Shown: positions 15,638-24,892 of the stretch, in pieces | Numbering within the stretch: position 1 is the stretch's first letter | How the letters are laid out: every line of letters begins with the position of its first letter | NCBI RefSeq assembly: GCF_900116615.1 | Contig: NZ_FPBF01000002.1 | Span: 855,807 to 919,806, forward strand | Direction: 5' to 3' | From: Algoriphagus locisalis | GTDB taxonomy: Bacteria > Bacteroidota > Bacteroidia > Cytophagales > Cyclobacteriaceae | DNA: 64,000 nucleotides | Translations under genes and position numbers: made by a program | The notes under the pieces: generated by a model | Seen by the model: only the letters and a program-made list of their open reading frames with translations | Told to the model about the DNA's origin: nothing | The model's database searches: none

Positions 15638-18469
15638 TTAGCTATTTAATTCCATTTTAAGGAATTTGCCGGTATAGCTGTTTTTAGTATCAGCCACTTT
15701 TTCCGGAGTTCCTTGTACCACGATTGTTCCGCCTTTGTTACCACCTTCAGGACCCAAATCCACGATGTAATCTGCCATTTTGATCACGTCCATATTATGT
15801 TCGATGATCAGGACCGTATTTCCTTTGGCCACCAAGCCATTTACTACCAGCATCAGTAATTCTATGTCCTGGAAGTGAAGTCCCGTAGTAGGTTCATCTA
15901 AAATATAAAAGGTCTTTCCCGTATCTTTTTTAGAAAGTTCAGTAGCTAATTTCACACGCTGAGCCTCTCCACCGGAAAGTGTGGTGGCATGCTGGCCAAG
16001 GGTGATGTATCCCAAGCCAACATCATTAAGTGTCTTAATTTTTCGGAGGATTTTTGGAAGTTTATCGAAAAACTCCACCGCTTGCTCTACCGTCATATCG
16101 AGCACATCGGAGATGGATTTGCCTTTGTAGCGAATTTCCAGCGTTTCCCGGTTGTATCGCTTTCCTTTGCAGGTTTCGCAAGGTACGTGCACATCTGGCA
16201 AGAAATCCATTTCGATCAGCTTCATGCCTGCTCCTTCACAATCCTCACATCTACCTCCTTTGACATTAAAGGAAAAACGTCCTGGCTTGTAGCCTCTAAT
16301 TTTGGCTTCAGGCAGTTCAGTGAAAAGGGTTCGGATATCAGAAAACACACCGGTATATGTAGCTGGATTTGACCTAGGAGTTCTGCCAATTGGAGATTGA
16401 TCGACTTCTATTACCTTATCCAAGTGCTCCAATCCTTCCACACTTTCATAAGGCATCGGGTTTTTCTTCGAATGGTAGATTTGCTGATTAAGGATTGGGT
16501 AAAGCGTCTCGTGAATCAGTGTACTTTTCCCACTTCCCGATACTCCAGTAATACAAATCAGTGTCCCTAAGGGAAGCTTAAGGTCAATATTCTTTAGGTT
16601 GTTGCCAGTAGCTCCTTTGATCAATAAAGATTTTTCTTTCCCATTTCTACGCTCTTTGGGAACGGGCAAGCCAATCTTTCCAGCAAGGTATTTTGCTGTA
16701 AGTCCATCTGTTTTTAAGATTTCGGCAGGTGTGCCATTCGAAACAATATGTCCGCCATGTCTCCCCGCTCCTGGTCCCATGTCCAATACATAATCTGAAG
16801 CCAGCATCATGTCTTTGTCATGCTCGACTACCAAGACAGAGTTGCCTAAATCGCGCAAGCTTTGAAGCGCCTGAATCAGTTTTTCATTATCTCTCTGATG
16901 AAGCCCTATGCTAGGCTCATCCAAAATATAGAGTACTCCGACTAACTGCGTACCAATTTGAGTGGCCAAGCGGATTCGCTGGGCTTCTCCACCCGAAAGG
17001 GTCCGCAAAGGCCTGTTTAGAGACAAATAATCCAATCCAATATCTAATAGAAAACCGATTCGCTTTCGGATCTCTTTTAATACTTCTGCAGCGATGACAT
17101 TTTGCTTCTCAGTAATCCTGCTTTCCAGTCCCTCAAACCATTCACTCAAGGAGCGAATGTCCATCACTGCCAATTGACCGATGTGCGTATCGTCAATTTT
17201 GATATGAAGGGCCTCTTGCTTGAGTCTGTAGCCCTGACAATCCGGACAGGTTTGAGTGATGGTGAATTCACTGACCCAGTCCTGGATTTTATCTGAACTG
17301 CCCTCTTGGTATTTTTTCAAAAAATTTATGATGCCCTCAAACGTCGTATGCCACTTCGTTCCGGGATGTTTCACAGAATCTACAGCTACTTCAATCTTAT
17401 CTCCGCTGAGAAGTATATCAACTACATGCGGAGGAAGTTTTTCTATTGGCGTACTCATGCTGCACTTGTAGTGCTTTAGAATAGCCTCAATTTTCTTAAA
17501 AATCCAAATATCACGATACTCACCGAGAGGCGCTATTCCTCCCCGGGTGATGCTCAATGTTGGATCTGGAATAATACTTTCTCGGGTTATCTCTTCAGTA
17601 ATTCCCAGCCCATTACAGGTAGGACATGCTCCGTACGGGCTGTTGAATGAAAAGGTATTGGGTGCGGGCTCCTCGTAGGATAGTCCAGTCTCGGGATCCA
17701 TCAAATACTTAGAGAAATGGTGAATCTCACCTTCTTCATCCCGAATCATGATTACACCTTTGCCATGCTGCAAAGCAGATTTCAGAGATTGAGTAATTCG
17801 AAAACGATCTGATTCTTCGGCAACAATTCTATCAATAACTATCTCGATATCGTGGATCTTGTATCGGTCCACTTGCATTTTGGGAACCATCTCCATCACT
17901 ACGCCATCTACACGCACTTTGGAGAATCCCATTTTACGGATCTGCTCAAAAAGCTCACGGTAATGTCCTTTTCGCCCTTTCACCACCGGAGCAAGGATAT
18001 AAAGCTTCTTATTTAAGAAATTAGTAAACAGTAAGTCAATGATCTGATCTTCCGTCTGACGGACCATTTTTTTGCCCGTGAGATAAGAATATGCATCCCC
18101 TGCTCTTGCATATAGCAAACGCATGAAATCATAAATCTCCGTGACTGTACCTACAGTAGATCGAGGATTTTTGGAAGTTGTTTTTTGTTCGATGGCAATC
18201 ACCGGAGAAAGCCCATTAATCTTGTCCACATCTGGACGTTCCATTCCTCCTAGGAAGGATCTTGCGTAGGCAGAAAAGGACTCCATGTATCTACGCTGGC
18301 CTTCCGCATAGATCGTATCAAAAGCCAAAGAGCTTTTTCCACTACCACTCAGACCGGTAATCACTACCAGTTTGTTCCGGGGAATCTTTAGATCTAAATT
18401 TTTGAGATTATGCTCTCGGGCTCCAAATATCTCTATGTATTCTTCCTGTGCAGGAGTGACTTGACTCAT
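15638..18469 (-). CDS. uvrA: excinuclease ABC subunit A
   Basis: ATP-dependent DNA damage sensor of nucleotide excision repair, working with UvrB and UvrC. Two ABC ATPase halves are complete: Walker A GLSGSGKSS at 39-47 and GVSGSGKST near 640. Each half has the LSGGEAQR signature. Zinc-binding cysteines are present in CPTCNGLG and in CEDCEGAG with CETCKGKR. Length (943) is normal. I start at the ATG at 18469, because a TACCTTTG promoter element at 18495-18502 puts the transcript start near 18488, and the TTG at 18484 would leave almost no leader. It is transcribed alone. uvrB and uvrC are not in the window. Confidence 0.97.
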   Translation of the reverse strand: MSQVTPAQEEYIEIFGAREHNLKNLDLKIPRNKLVVITGLSGSGKSSLAFDTIYAEGQRRYMESFSAYARSFLGGMERPDVDKINGLSPVIAIEQKTTSKNPRSTVGTVTEIYDFMRLLYARAGDAYSYLTGKKMVRQTEDQIIDLLFTNFLNKKLYILAPVVKGRKGHYRELFEQIRKMGFSKVRVDGVVMEMVPKMQVDRYKIHDIEIVIDRIVAEESDRFRITQSLKSALQHGKGVIMIRDEEGEIHHFSKYLMDPETGLSYEEPAPNTFSFNSPYGACPTCNGLGITEEITRESIIPDPTLSITRGGIAPLGEYRDIWIFKKIEAILKHYKCSMSTPIEKLPPHVVDILLSGDKIEVAVDSVKHPGTKWHTTFEGIINFLKKYQEGSSDKIQDWVSEFTITQTCPDCQGYRLKQEALHIKIDDTHIGQLAVMDIRSLSEWFEGLESRITEKQNVIAAEVLKEIRKRIGFLLDIGLDYLSLNRPLRTLSGGEAQRIRLATQIGTQLVGVLYILDEPSIGLHQRDNEKLIQALQSLRDLGNSVLVVEHDKDMMLASDYVLDMGPGAGRHGGHIVSNGTPAEILKTDGLTAKYLAGKIGLPVPKERRNGKEKSLLIKGATGNNLKNIDLKLPLGTLICITGVSGSGKSTLIHETLYPILNQQIYHSKKNPMPYESVEGLEHLDKVIEVDQSPIGRTPRSNPATYTGVFSDIRTLFTELPEAKIRGYKPGRFSFNVKGGRCEDCEGAGMKLIEMDFLPDVHVPCETCKGKRYNRETLEIRYKGKSISDVLDMTVEQAVEFFDKLPKILRKIKTLNDVGLGYITLGQHATTLSGGEAQRVKLATELSKKDTGKTFYILDEPTTGLHFQDIELLMLVVNGLVAKGNTVLIIEHNMDVIKMADYIVDLGPEGGNKGGTIVVQGTPEKVADTKNSYTGKFLKMELNS

Positions 18470-18494
18470 ATAATCGGCGGGCAATTTTAAAGGG

Positions 18495-18502
18495 CAAAGG
18501 TA
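18495..18502 (-). promoter_or_regulatory. putative promoter -7 element for uvrA
   Basis: Minus-strand TACCTTTG fits TAnnTTTG and lies 26 bases before the chosen ATG. No good -33 TTG was found. It helps to decide the uvrA start. Confidence 0.5.
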
Positions 18503-18606
18503 CGGAATTTCAGCTGCATGAGACAGTAAAGTTCAAAGAGTATAACCAGAGTAAGGAGGATTGGTTCAACGGATTGACACAGTTTGACGAGTATTCTTAC
18601 TTCTAC

Positions 18607-19545
18607 CTATTCAGGTAAAGTGATCTCATAGGTTTTCCCTCGCTTCACATTAAGGTCTTTGTCGCGAAGCCATGGATTATACAACTTCAATTCCTTGTAA
18701 TTACTTCCCTGCTGTTTAGCCCAGCTCGCGAGATTTTTAATGTCAGCACTTACTGTGACTGTTTTAAAATTTGGGTTCTGGTAGTAGTCTGACTCCCTCA
18801 GGTGAAAACCAAATTCCCCCGGGTTTTCAAAAATCACCTTGAAGGCTAGTATTCTAAAAAGATACCTGCTCGTCTCATCATTGAGGTATAGCTCGTAATA
18901 GTCTTTAGCCAATTGATCCTCCTGTCTTCGTGAAAATCCAGCTTGACCCATGTTATAGCTTGCCGCCACCGCCGTCCAATCTCCAAATCTCTTATGAGCT
19001 TTGTTTAGGTACTTTGAAGCAGCAAGTGTGGCCTTTTTCAGATGGTATCGCTCATCCACATCATTGGAAACTTCCAACCCATATTCTTTGCCTGTGGACT
19101 CCATGATCTGCCAAAACCCCCTTGCTCCGGCAGGTGAGGCTACGTTCATCAGAGCGGATTCAGCCATTGCCAAGTATTTGAAGTCATCAGGAATCCCATT
19201 CTCTTTCAGCATTTGTTCTATTTCAGGAAGGAATTTGCTGGAGCGCTTCATCAGCAAAATCATATTGGACTGCCAATAAGCATTTACATAAATTTCCCGT
19301 TCTAGTCTTTCTTTCACATCTTCTATTTCCAATGGGACTTTTTCTCCCGCAAAAGTCAATTCAGTAGGAATGTTAAATAATCTAACTGTGTCTCTAGACG
19401 ACAACGGCATGGATTGGAGCAGCTGTACATTAGCTACACTTGGTTCAGAAGTGGATACTTCGGGGGTTTTCCATATCGCATATCCGGCCAAGCCTAAACA
19501 TAGGATTAGCAAAGCGTAGATCAGAATTAAGTGCGATTTGTTCAT
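18607..19545 (-). CDS. lytic transglycosylase, SLT domain
   Basis: Murein-cleaving enzyme, anchored to the inner membrane by an N-terminal segment (LILIYALLILCLGLAGYAIW, residues ~6-25). The sequence before Cys16 is not a proper lipobox, so it is more likely an anchor than a lipoprotein signal. The SLT (goose lysozyme-like) domain spans about 105-235, with the catalytic Glu129 in YLAMAESAL and the downstream GARGFWQIMEST and ASYNMGQAG motifs. The C-terminal ~55 residues (ADIKNLASWAKQQG to GKTYEITLPE) look like a degenerate LysM-type cell-wall-binding unit. MltD-like in layout but shorter. No operon partner. Confidence 0.92.
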   Translation of the reverse strand: MNKSHLILIYALLILCLGLAGYAIWKTPEVSTSEPSVANVQLLQSMPLSSRDTVRLFNIPTELTFAGEKVPLEIEDVKERLEREIYVNAYWQSNMILLMKRSSKFLPEIEQMLKENGIPDDFKYLAMAESALMNVASPAGARGFWQIMESTGKEYGLEVSNDVDERYHLKKATLAASKYLNKAHKRFGDWTAVAASYNMGQAGFSRRQEDQLAKDYYELYLNDETSRYLFRILAFKVIFENPGEFGFHLRESDYYQNPNFKTVTVSADIKNLASWAKQQGSNYKELKLYNPWLRDKDLNVKRGKTYEITLPE

Positions 19546-19602
19546 TTTCTATAATATAGGTATTGTTGCGCAGCAGCTCGCTGCAAAATCCAGTCAAACG
19601 GA

Positions 19603-20325
19603 TTAGAAATTCGGACTCAATAAATATTTGTTGTAAAAATCATCGATCACTTTGACTGCCTCAGTTGCATCTTCTACTACGGCAAATAGGTCCAGATCTT
19701 CTTCATTGATATAGCGATGTGTCAAAAGGGTCTTTTTGATCCAATCCACCAATCCTGACCAGTAATCTTTACCCACCAGCACGATAGGGAATTTCCCGAT
19801 TTTGTTTGTCTGTATCAAGGTCAGCGCTTCGAAAAACTCATCCATGGTACCAAAACCACCCGGAAGCACCACAAAGCCCTGAGAGTATTTGACGAACATG
19901 ACCTTTCTCACAAAAAAGTAATCAAAGGTAATCAGCTTATCGCGGTCAATATAAATGTTGTCAAACTGCTCAAAAGGAAGGACGATATTCAGCCCCACAG
20001 ACTTACCTCCTTCGGAATGTGCGCCCTTGTTACCTGCTTCCATGATACCAGGGCCACCGCCGGTGATCACTCCATATCCATGACGAACCAGTTTGGCAGC
20101 TATATCTTCTGCCATTTTGTAGTGATGGTGGTCTCTCGGTGTCCGGGCCGATCCAAAAACAGATACACAAGGGCCGATCTTAGCAAGCTTCTCAAAGCCC
20201 TCTACAAATTCAGACATTACCTTAAAAATCACCCAGGAGTCCGCACTTTTGATCTCACTCCAATCCCGCTCTTTAAATGCCAAGCGGATCTTATCTTCTG
20301 CATTTTGATTTTCTAGATTGCTCAT
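19603..20325 (-). CDS. LOG-family (TIGR00730) Rossmann-fold protein
   Basis: Member of the LOG/YvdD/PpnN superfamily, whose characterised members hydrolyse the N-glycosidic bond of nucleoside 5'-monophosphates, including cytokinin ribotides. The signature is PGGFGTMDE near residue 160, preceded by GGGPGIMEA near 93. Length with the start at 20325 (MSNLENQNAEDK) is 240, normal for the family. A longer frame upstream begins with a hydrophobic, low-quality stretch that would run into the divergent promoter region, so I reject it. Physiological substrate unknown: nucleotide salvage is more likely than hormone production. Divergent from the CxxxCxxC gene at 20498. Confidence 0.93.
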   Translation of the reverse strand: MSNLENQNAEDKIRLAFKERDWSEIKSADSWVIFKVMSEFVEGFEKLAKIGPCVSVFGSARTPRDHHHYKMAEDIAAKLVRHGYGVITGGGPGIMEAGNKGAHSEGGKSVGLNIVLPFEQFDNIYIDRDKLITFDYFFVRKVMFVKYSQGFVVLPGGFGTMDEFFEALTLIQTNKIGKFPIVLVGKDYWSGLVDWIKKTLLTHRYINEEDLDLFAVVEDATEAVKVIDDFYNKYLLSPNF

Positions 20326-20467
20326 AAGCTTCTTTTTATTAAAGAAAACGATCTCTAGACTGAAATGGACAGTCAATGGAGTACTATTCGGAAAGTATAA
20401 AGTTAAACAACTGACTTTCAATGCAAAAAAATAGTAGCTCTGGAGAATCAATCGACCCATACTGGTG

Positions 20468-20475
20468 TATTTTTG
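20468..20475 (+). promoter_or_regulatory. putative promoter -7 element for the YkgJ-like operon
   Basis: TATTTTTG, matching TAnnTTTG, 22 bases before the ATG at 20498. No clear -33 box is visible. Confidence 0.5.
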
Positions 20476-20497
20476 CGCCACTATTTGAAATATAGAG

Positions 20498-21097
20498 ATG
20501 AATCTCGCTGAAAAATCTCAAGCTACCCTGGACGTGTTCAGTGAGCTGGAGTCAGAAACAAAGCAATTTGTGTCTGAGAGTGGATTAGGCTGTGTATCAG
20601 GATGCGGTTTTTGCTGTGCAAATCCCAGAGTACCAGCTTCCCCGTTAGAATTTCTGCCATTGGCCTTTGACCTCTATGCCAAAGGCTTGGCCGAATCAAC
20701 TTTGGCATCTCTGGAAAGCAGTGAGGAAGGCGCCAGCTGTGTGATGTATAAACCGCAGTCTGCGGACGGAAAGCAGGGGTTTTGTGGCAACCACACCAAA
20801 AGAGGTATGATCTGCCGACTATTTGCCGCCTCAGCACGCCGCACCAAGTATGGCAAAAAAGACCTCATAATCTGCAAAGTATTGAAGGAGGAAAAACCTG
20901 AAGCTTACCTGAATACAAGTGAAAGAATAAATAAGGATATGGATATTCCGCTTGCTACGGCCTTCTACAGCCGATTAGACGAAATAGATCAGTCTCTTTG
21001 CCAGCAATTCACTATTAATGAAGCAATTGCGTTTGCCTTGGAATTAGTTTTGAGATACAAGTTCTATGAGGAGCAAGAAGTGGATGTGATTGCATAA
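20498..21097 (+). CDS. YkgJ-family cysteine cluster protein
   Basis: Small cytoplasmic protein of the CxxxCxxC (zinc or iron chelating, PF03692) family. The cluster GCVSGCGFCC lies at about 31-40, and further conserved cysteines follow (in GASCVMY, GFCGNH, GMICRLF and IICKVL), consistent with a bound metal or Fe-S centre. Length (199) is usual. The biochemical role of the family is not established. It heads a plus-strand run of four genes ending with GGGP synthase, 70 bases before the holin-like gene, so cotranscription is possible. Confidence 0.9.
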   Translation: MNLAEKSQATLDVFSELESETKQFVSESGLGCVSGCGFCCANPRVPASPLEFLPLAFDLYAKGLAESTLASLESSEEGASCVMYKPQSADGKQGFCGNHTKRGMICRLFAASARRTKYGKKDLIICKVLKEEKPEAYLNTSERINKDMDIPLATAFYSRLDEIDQSLCQQFTINEAIAFALELVLRYKFYEEQEVDVIA

Positions 21098-21167
21098 TTT
21101 TTTTGCTCCTCTCAATTGAAGTATATTGTGGCTTAGTTCAAAAATAGGCTCTCACAAATTTTTAATT

Positions 21168-21533
21168 ATGCTAAAAATCGGAGAAATAGTACAGACTGTC
21201 AAAGGAATCGTAGAGACCAAGATTGATATGGTCAAACTGGATATACAAGATCAAGTAGCTGGGATTTTAACCAGATTGATTTTTCTAATCCTGATGGGCG
21301 GAAGCCTCCTATTGGTCTTATTGTTTCTGAGTCTTTCACTTGCCTTCTTCCTTAGTCAGTATTTTGAATCTCCCCATATGGGATTTTTATTGGTAGGACT
21401 ATTATACCTAACGATTTTGGTAATTTTATACATGCTCCGGGACAATGACGCCACTGAAGAAAAGATGCAAAAAGGATTGAAGGGGTTTATTTTTAGAGTA
21501 AGGATATTTAAAAAGCGCCAAGAGAATGAATAA
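21168..21533 (+). CDS. holin-like membrane protein (Holin-X/phage_holin_3_6 type)
   Basis: About 121 residues with two strong transmembrane segments (roughly residues 35-60 and 70-90) after an amphipathic N-terminal helix, and a basic C-terminal tail. This is the layout of the chromosomal 'phage holin family' proteins widespread in bacteria outside prophages. I chose ATG 21168 over a TTG at 21126, whose extra residues (WLSSKIGSHKFLI) look untranslated. It overlaps the next gene by 8 bases, indicating translational coupling. No phage genes are nearby, so lysis is an unlikely function; an envelope role is inferred only from location. Confidence 0.82.
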   Translation: MLKIGEIVQTVKGIVETKIDMVKLDIQDQVAGILTRLIFLILMGGSLLLVLLFLSLSLAFFLSQYFESPHMGFLLVGLLYLTILVILYMLRDNDATEEKMQKGLKGFIFRVRIFKKRQENE

Positions 21534-21909
21534 GGAATTGAAAAGAAAAGAGGAAGAGCTGGAACAGACTTTGGCCAGACAAATGGAACTTTTCAAAGCT
21601 GAATCCGGCGATTGGCTGAAGATTGGTGGAGTAGTATTAGCCGGTGGTTTGATAGCGCTGGCGATAGTAAAAACACGAAAAAGCAGAAAAGATAAGAAAA
21701 CTGAGGAAGCACTTTTTGTACTTGAACGTGAGGGATTGCTGACAAAAGATATTGAGAAAAAACTCACTGAAAGCTCCAAATCAAGTTTTTGGCCTAGTAT
21801 GGGACAGCGACTTCTGATTTTAGGACTTGCTTTTGCAAAAGAGAAATTTCTTCCCAATCTATTTGCTGCTCAGTCAGAAGATGTCAACACCGAAGAAAAA
21901 AGTCAGTAG
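21526..21909 (+). CDS. small membrane protein of unknown function
   Basis: 127 residues. The N-terminal ~27 residues are highly charged and helical (KELKRKEEELEQTLARQM), followed by a membrane segment (~31-48, IGGVVLAGGLIALAIVK), a basic patch, and a second weakly hydrophobic stretch near 92-105. No family recognised. It overlaps the holin-like gene by 8 bases at its start and the GGGP synthase gene by 29 bases at its end, so the three are translated as a unit. Confidence 0.78.
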   Translation: MNKELKRKEEELEQTLARQMELFKAESGDWLKIGGVVLAGGLIALAIVKTRKSRKDKKTEEALFVLEREGLLTKDIEKKLTESSKSSFWPSMGQRLLILGLAFAKEKFLPNLFAAQSEDVNTEEKSQ

Positions 21910-22660
21910 GATCCTAAAAAATTTTCATGCCACCGGGACAAAAGGTCTGGCTTGGTTGGTGGATCCAGACAACTTTATAAATTCAGCGCTTTTCGAAGAA
22001 GAGTTTGCTTGGGTGAAGGACTCCTATCTGGATTTAATTTTTGTGGGTGGAAGCACGCTCAGTCGGGATAATTTTCGGGAAGTAGTAACATCAGTGAAAA
22101 AAATTGCCGGGAAAATCCCCGTAGTAATTTTCCCAGGTTCACAGATGCAACTAGCCGAAGAGGCAGACGCCATTTTATTCCTTTCCCTCATCTCTGGTCG
22201 CAATCCCGAATACCTGATTGGACAACAAGTCTTGGCTGCACCTATCATTAAAAAAATGAGGTTAGAGGCACTTCCCACGGCTTATATGCTTGTTAATGAC
22301 GGCGATATTACTTCCGTGCAATATGTCACTCAGACAGTTCCTTTACCAAATTCCAAACCAGATCTGGCGAAGGCAACAGCACTTGCTGGCAGCTATTTAG
22401 GGATGAAATATTTCTTTATGGATGCTGGAAGCGGTGCAAAAAACCCTGTGTGTGGTGAAGTGATAAAAGCTGTAAAAATGGCGACTAATAAGCCTATTCT
22501 AGTCGGCGGAGGGTTAGATTCTTTGCAAAAGGTAAAAACAGCCTATGAAAGTGGCGCAGACCTCTTGGTGATCGGAAATGCGATAGAGAAAGATTCCAGC
22601 TTTTTGGCCAAGGTATTGGATTACAAAGTACTTCTGAACTTATCCTTAAACGTTAATTAA
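21881..22660 (+). CDS. geranylgeranylglyceryl phosphate synthase family protein
   Basis: TIM-barrel prenyltransferase of the GGGPS/PcrB family, which joins a polyprenyl diphosphate to sn-glycerol-1-phosphate by an ether bond. The phosphate-binding and barrel motifs are intact: WLVDPDNF, LIFVGGSTLS, FPGSQMQL, FMDAGSGA, VGGGLDSL and LVIGNAIEKD. Length 259. Bacteroidota homologues have been reported to make archaeal-type GGGP, but the chain length used here cannot be told from sequence. I start at ATG 21881; an upstream ATG in the frame lies deep inside the previous gene. It ends by overlapping the convergent AraC gene by 15 bases. Confidence 0.9.
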   Translation: MSTPKKKVSRILKNFHATGTKGLAWLVDPDNFINSALFEEEFAWVKDSYLDLIFVGGSTLSRDNFREVVTSVKKIAGKIPVVIFPGSQMQLAEEADAILFLSLISGRNPEYLIGQQVLAAPIIKKMRLEALPTAYMLVNDGDITSVQYVTQTVPLPNSKPDLAKATALAGSYLGMKYFFMDAGSGAKNPVCGEVIKAVKMATNKPILVGGGLDSLQKVKTAYESGADLLVIGNAIEKDSSFLAKVLDYKVLLNLSLNVN

Positions 22661-23572
22661 GGAATCTCTTCTTCTCATTTTCCCGGCAGGAACCCCATAC
22701 ATCATCTTAAATCTGCGGCAGAAGTATGCAGTGTCTTTGTAACCCACCTCTTTGCCTATATCGCGGATTGACTTCTTGGTAGTTCTCAACAGCTCCACAG
22801 CAGCTTCCATGCGCTGATATTCTATGTAATCCTGAGGATTGATACCAGTGAGCATTTTGAAATATTGACCTACATAATCCTCAGATACATTCGCCACTTT
22901 GGCCAAAATCTTATTGGATAGATCGCCTCCGAGGTTCGTCTTAATGAAATTAAACAAGTCAATCAGACGTGGATCTTTGAAGTAAGTAGCGTTGGTAGAA
23001 AGCTCTTCGAGGAACAATCTGTTTTTAAGAATATGGCGGAGAAGCTCAATTACAAGCAACTCAGTATGGGATTTGAGCGCTCGTTCTTTTCCCACGTTGC
23101 TCACTTCCACTTCTTTCATCAAGTCCTCAATAATAGTCGCCAATCGATCATTAAACCGAATGATAAATGGCGGAATATCCAGGGAGTTAAAAAAGTTTAC
23201 TACATCAAAAACTTTGGATTCAAATCCAAGGATAGAAATGCAATCATCCTCGGTACTTTTAATCTCTCTGAAACTAATACTCTGAAGATACTTTCTCTTG
23301 CTTTCCTGAAACTGTTCTTTTGAAATCTCACCTTTTTTGGAACCTCCACCTATGGTGAGTTTAGTTTTTTGGTCGGCTGGCAAGAAAAGTACTTCTCCTT
23401 CGTTAAGTAATTCTTGGTCTTCCCCAAACTTTAGTGTCCCATGATGAAGAAGAATCAGCGTATTGTCCGATTCAGAATAATCTGTAACTGAAACAGGTTT
23501 TTCCACTCGGAAATTATTTCCTCGTATAAACCTGACATTGACCGATTCGATCACCTTATTGTAATATTCCAT
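22646..23572 (-). CDS. AraC-family transcriptional regulator
   Basis: DNA-binding regulator with a C-terminal AraC/XylS domain of two helix-turn-helix units (about 205-303, with GYKDTAYFCRRFKMMYGVPAG in its second half). The N-terminal ~90 residues resemble a small cupin-like sensor (LILLHHGTLKFGEDQ, GEVLFLPADQ). A variable middle region follows. Ligand and targets are unknown. It is tail-to-tail with GGGP synthase, overlapping it by 15 bases. A TATTTTTG element at 23600-23607 (minus) gives a leader of about 20 bases. Confidence 0.93.
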   Translation of the reverse strand: MEYYNKVIESVNVRFIRGNNFRVEKPVSVTDYSESDNTLILLHHGTLKFGEDQELLNEGEVLFLPADQKTKLTIGGGSKKGEISKEQFQESKRKYLQSISFREIKSTEDDCISILGFESKVFDVVNFFNSLDIPPFIIRFNDRLATIIEDLMKEVEVSNVGKERALKSHTELLVIELLRHILKNRLFLEELSTNATYFKDPRLIDLFNFIKTNLGGDLSNKILAKVANVSEDYVGQYFKMLTGINPQDYIEYQRMEAAVELLRTTKKSIRDIGKEVGYKDTAYFCRRFKMMYGVPAGKMRRRDSLINV

Positions 23573-23599
23573 GAATAAGTATTAAAAAAAACTGAGGCA

Positions 23600-23607
23600 C
23601 AAAAATA
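23600..23607 (-). promoter_or_regulatory. putative promoter -7 element for the AraC regulator
   Basis: Minus-strand TATTTTTG, 28 bases upstream of the ATG. The surrounding bases are A/T-rich and no -33 TTG is visible. Confidence 0.45.
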
Positions 23608-23654
23608 TAATTTTTTTAACGGATATTCATAGAATTTCTATAGATGGTGTTAAA

Positions 23655-23695
23655 AAAACAAAAAAGGGCATAGTTTTATTTAACTATACCCTTTT
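23655..23695 (-). terminator. terminator of the acyl-CoA dehydrogenase gene
   Basis: Fourteen-bp stem AAAAGGGCATAGTT (23662-23675) and AACTATACCCTTTT (23682-23695) with one G-U pair in the minus-strand RNA, then a long U tract on that strand. Confidence 0.88.
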
Positions 23696-23711
23696 CTGAA
23701 TAAAATAGTTA

Positions 23712-24851
23712 TTACCTAAGAATACCTCTGGATATAACTATTTTCTGAATCTCTGAAGTACCTTCATAGATCTGGGTGATCTTGGCATCTCTCATCAAAC
23801 GCTCCACATGGTATTCCCGCACATAGCCATATCCTCCGTGGATTTGAACTGCTTCTACACTTACATCCATTGCTACCTTGGAGGCATATAATTTTGCCAT
23901 GGCAGAAGCATGAGCGTAATCCTCTCCCTGATCTTTTAGCCATGCTGCTTTATACACTAAAAGTCTAGCAGCCTCGATGGTTGTCGCCATATCAGCAAGT
24001 TTGAATTGTATGGCTTGATGCTGGCTAATCGGTTTGCCAAACGTTTTTCGTTCTTTGGAATAGGCTAGCGCAAATTCATAAGCTCCTGCTGCGATTCCGA
24101 GTGCTTGTGCAGCAATTCCTATTCTGCCTCCGTTTAAGGTTTCCATGGCATATTTGAAACCAAATCCTTCTTCCCCTATTCGGTTTTCTATAGGCACTTT
24201 CACATCGGTAAACATCAACGAAGTGGTGTCAGATGCTCGGATTCCTAGTTTATCTTCCTTATGACCAGAAGTAAAACCTTCCCAGCCCTTTTCCACGATA
24301 AAAACAGAAATGCCTTTATGCCCTTTGCTGTGATCTGTTTGGGCAAAAACTAAATAGGTATCCGCTTTTGAGCCATTCGTAATCCAGTTTTTGGTACCAT
24401 TTAAGATGTAGTGATCGCCCTCAAGGTAAGCTTCCGTTTTTTGTGAGGTGGCATCAGATCCCGCTTCAGGTTCTGATAAGGCAAAAGCGCCAAGTTTTTG
24501 TCCAGAAGCCAGAGGTTTTAAGTATTTCTCTTTTTGGGCTTCGGAGGCGTATTTTTCCAATCCCCAGCAGACTAGGGAATTGTTCACAGACATGATCACG
24601 GATGCCGAAGCGTCTATCTTGGATAATTCCTCCATTGCAATGACATAGGAAACAGTGTCCATTCCACCACCGCTGTATTTGGGATCTACCATCATTCCCA
24701 TAAAGCCGAGCTCACCCATTTTTTTGATTTCTTCTTCTGGAAATCTAAAGGCAATATCCCGTTCAATTACTCCTGGAAGCAAGTCATTTTTTGCAAAATC
24801 TCTTGCCGCTTCTTGCACTGCTCTCTGCTCTTCTGTTAATTCAAAATGCAT
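23712..24851 (-). CDS. acyl-CoA dehydrogenase
   Basis: FAD enzyme that introduces the alpha,beta double bond in acyl-CoA thioesters during fatty-acid or branched-chain amino-acid breakdown. It has the three-part ACAD layout, with the FAD-binding FALSEPEAGSDATSQ in the middle and IHGGYGYVREYHVERLMRD near the end. The catalytic base Glu363 sits in IYEGTSEIQ, the position used by short-chain and butyryl-CoA dehydrogenases. Length 379 is standard. Short-chain substrate preference is inferred from this match. Monocistronic between two terminators. Confidence 0.95.
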   Translation of the reverse strand: MHFELTEEQRAVQEAARDFAKNDLLPGVIERDIAFRFPEEEIKKMGELGFMGMMVDPKYSGGGMDTVSYVIAMEELSKIDASASVIMSVNNSLVCWGLEKYASEAQKEKYLKPLASGQKLGAFALSEPEAGSDATSQKTEAYLEGDHYILNGTKNWITNGSKADTYLVFAQTDHSKGHKGISVFIVEKGWEGFTSGHKEDKLGIRASDTTSLMFTDVKVPIENRIGEEGFGFKYAMETLNGGRIGIAAQALGIAAGAYEFALAYSKERKTFGKPISQHQAIQFKLADMATTIEAARLLVYKAAWLKDQGEDYAHASAMAKLYASKVAMDVSVEAVQIHGGYGYVREYHVERLMRDAKITQIYEGTSEIQKIVISRGILR

Positions 24852-24892
24852 AATTATCTCTTTGGGTTTAGCTATCTGCTTGGAATATATGG

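Noticed and set aside
18470..18484. TTG start for uvrA
   Set aside because: A TACCTTTG element at 18495-18502 would leave almost no leader; the ATG at 18469 fits better.
20326..20481. N-terminal extension of the LOG-family gene
   Set aside because: Low-complexity hydrophobic residues unlike the family, and it overlaps the region needed for divergent promoters.
21168..21533. Prophage holin
   Set aside because: No lysin, tail or integrase genes nearby; the family is common outside phages.
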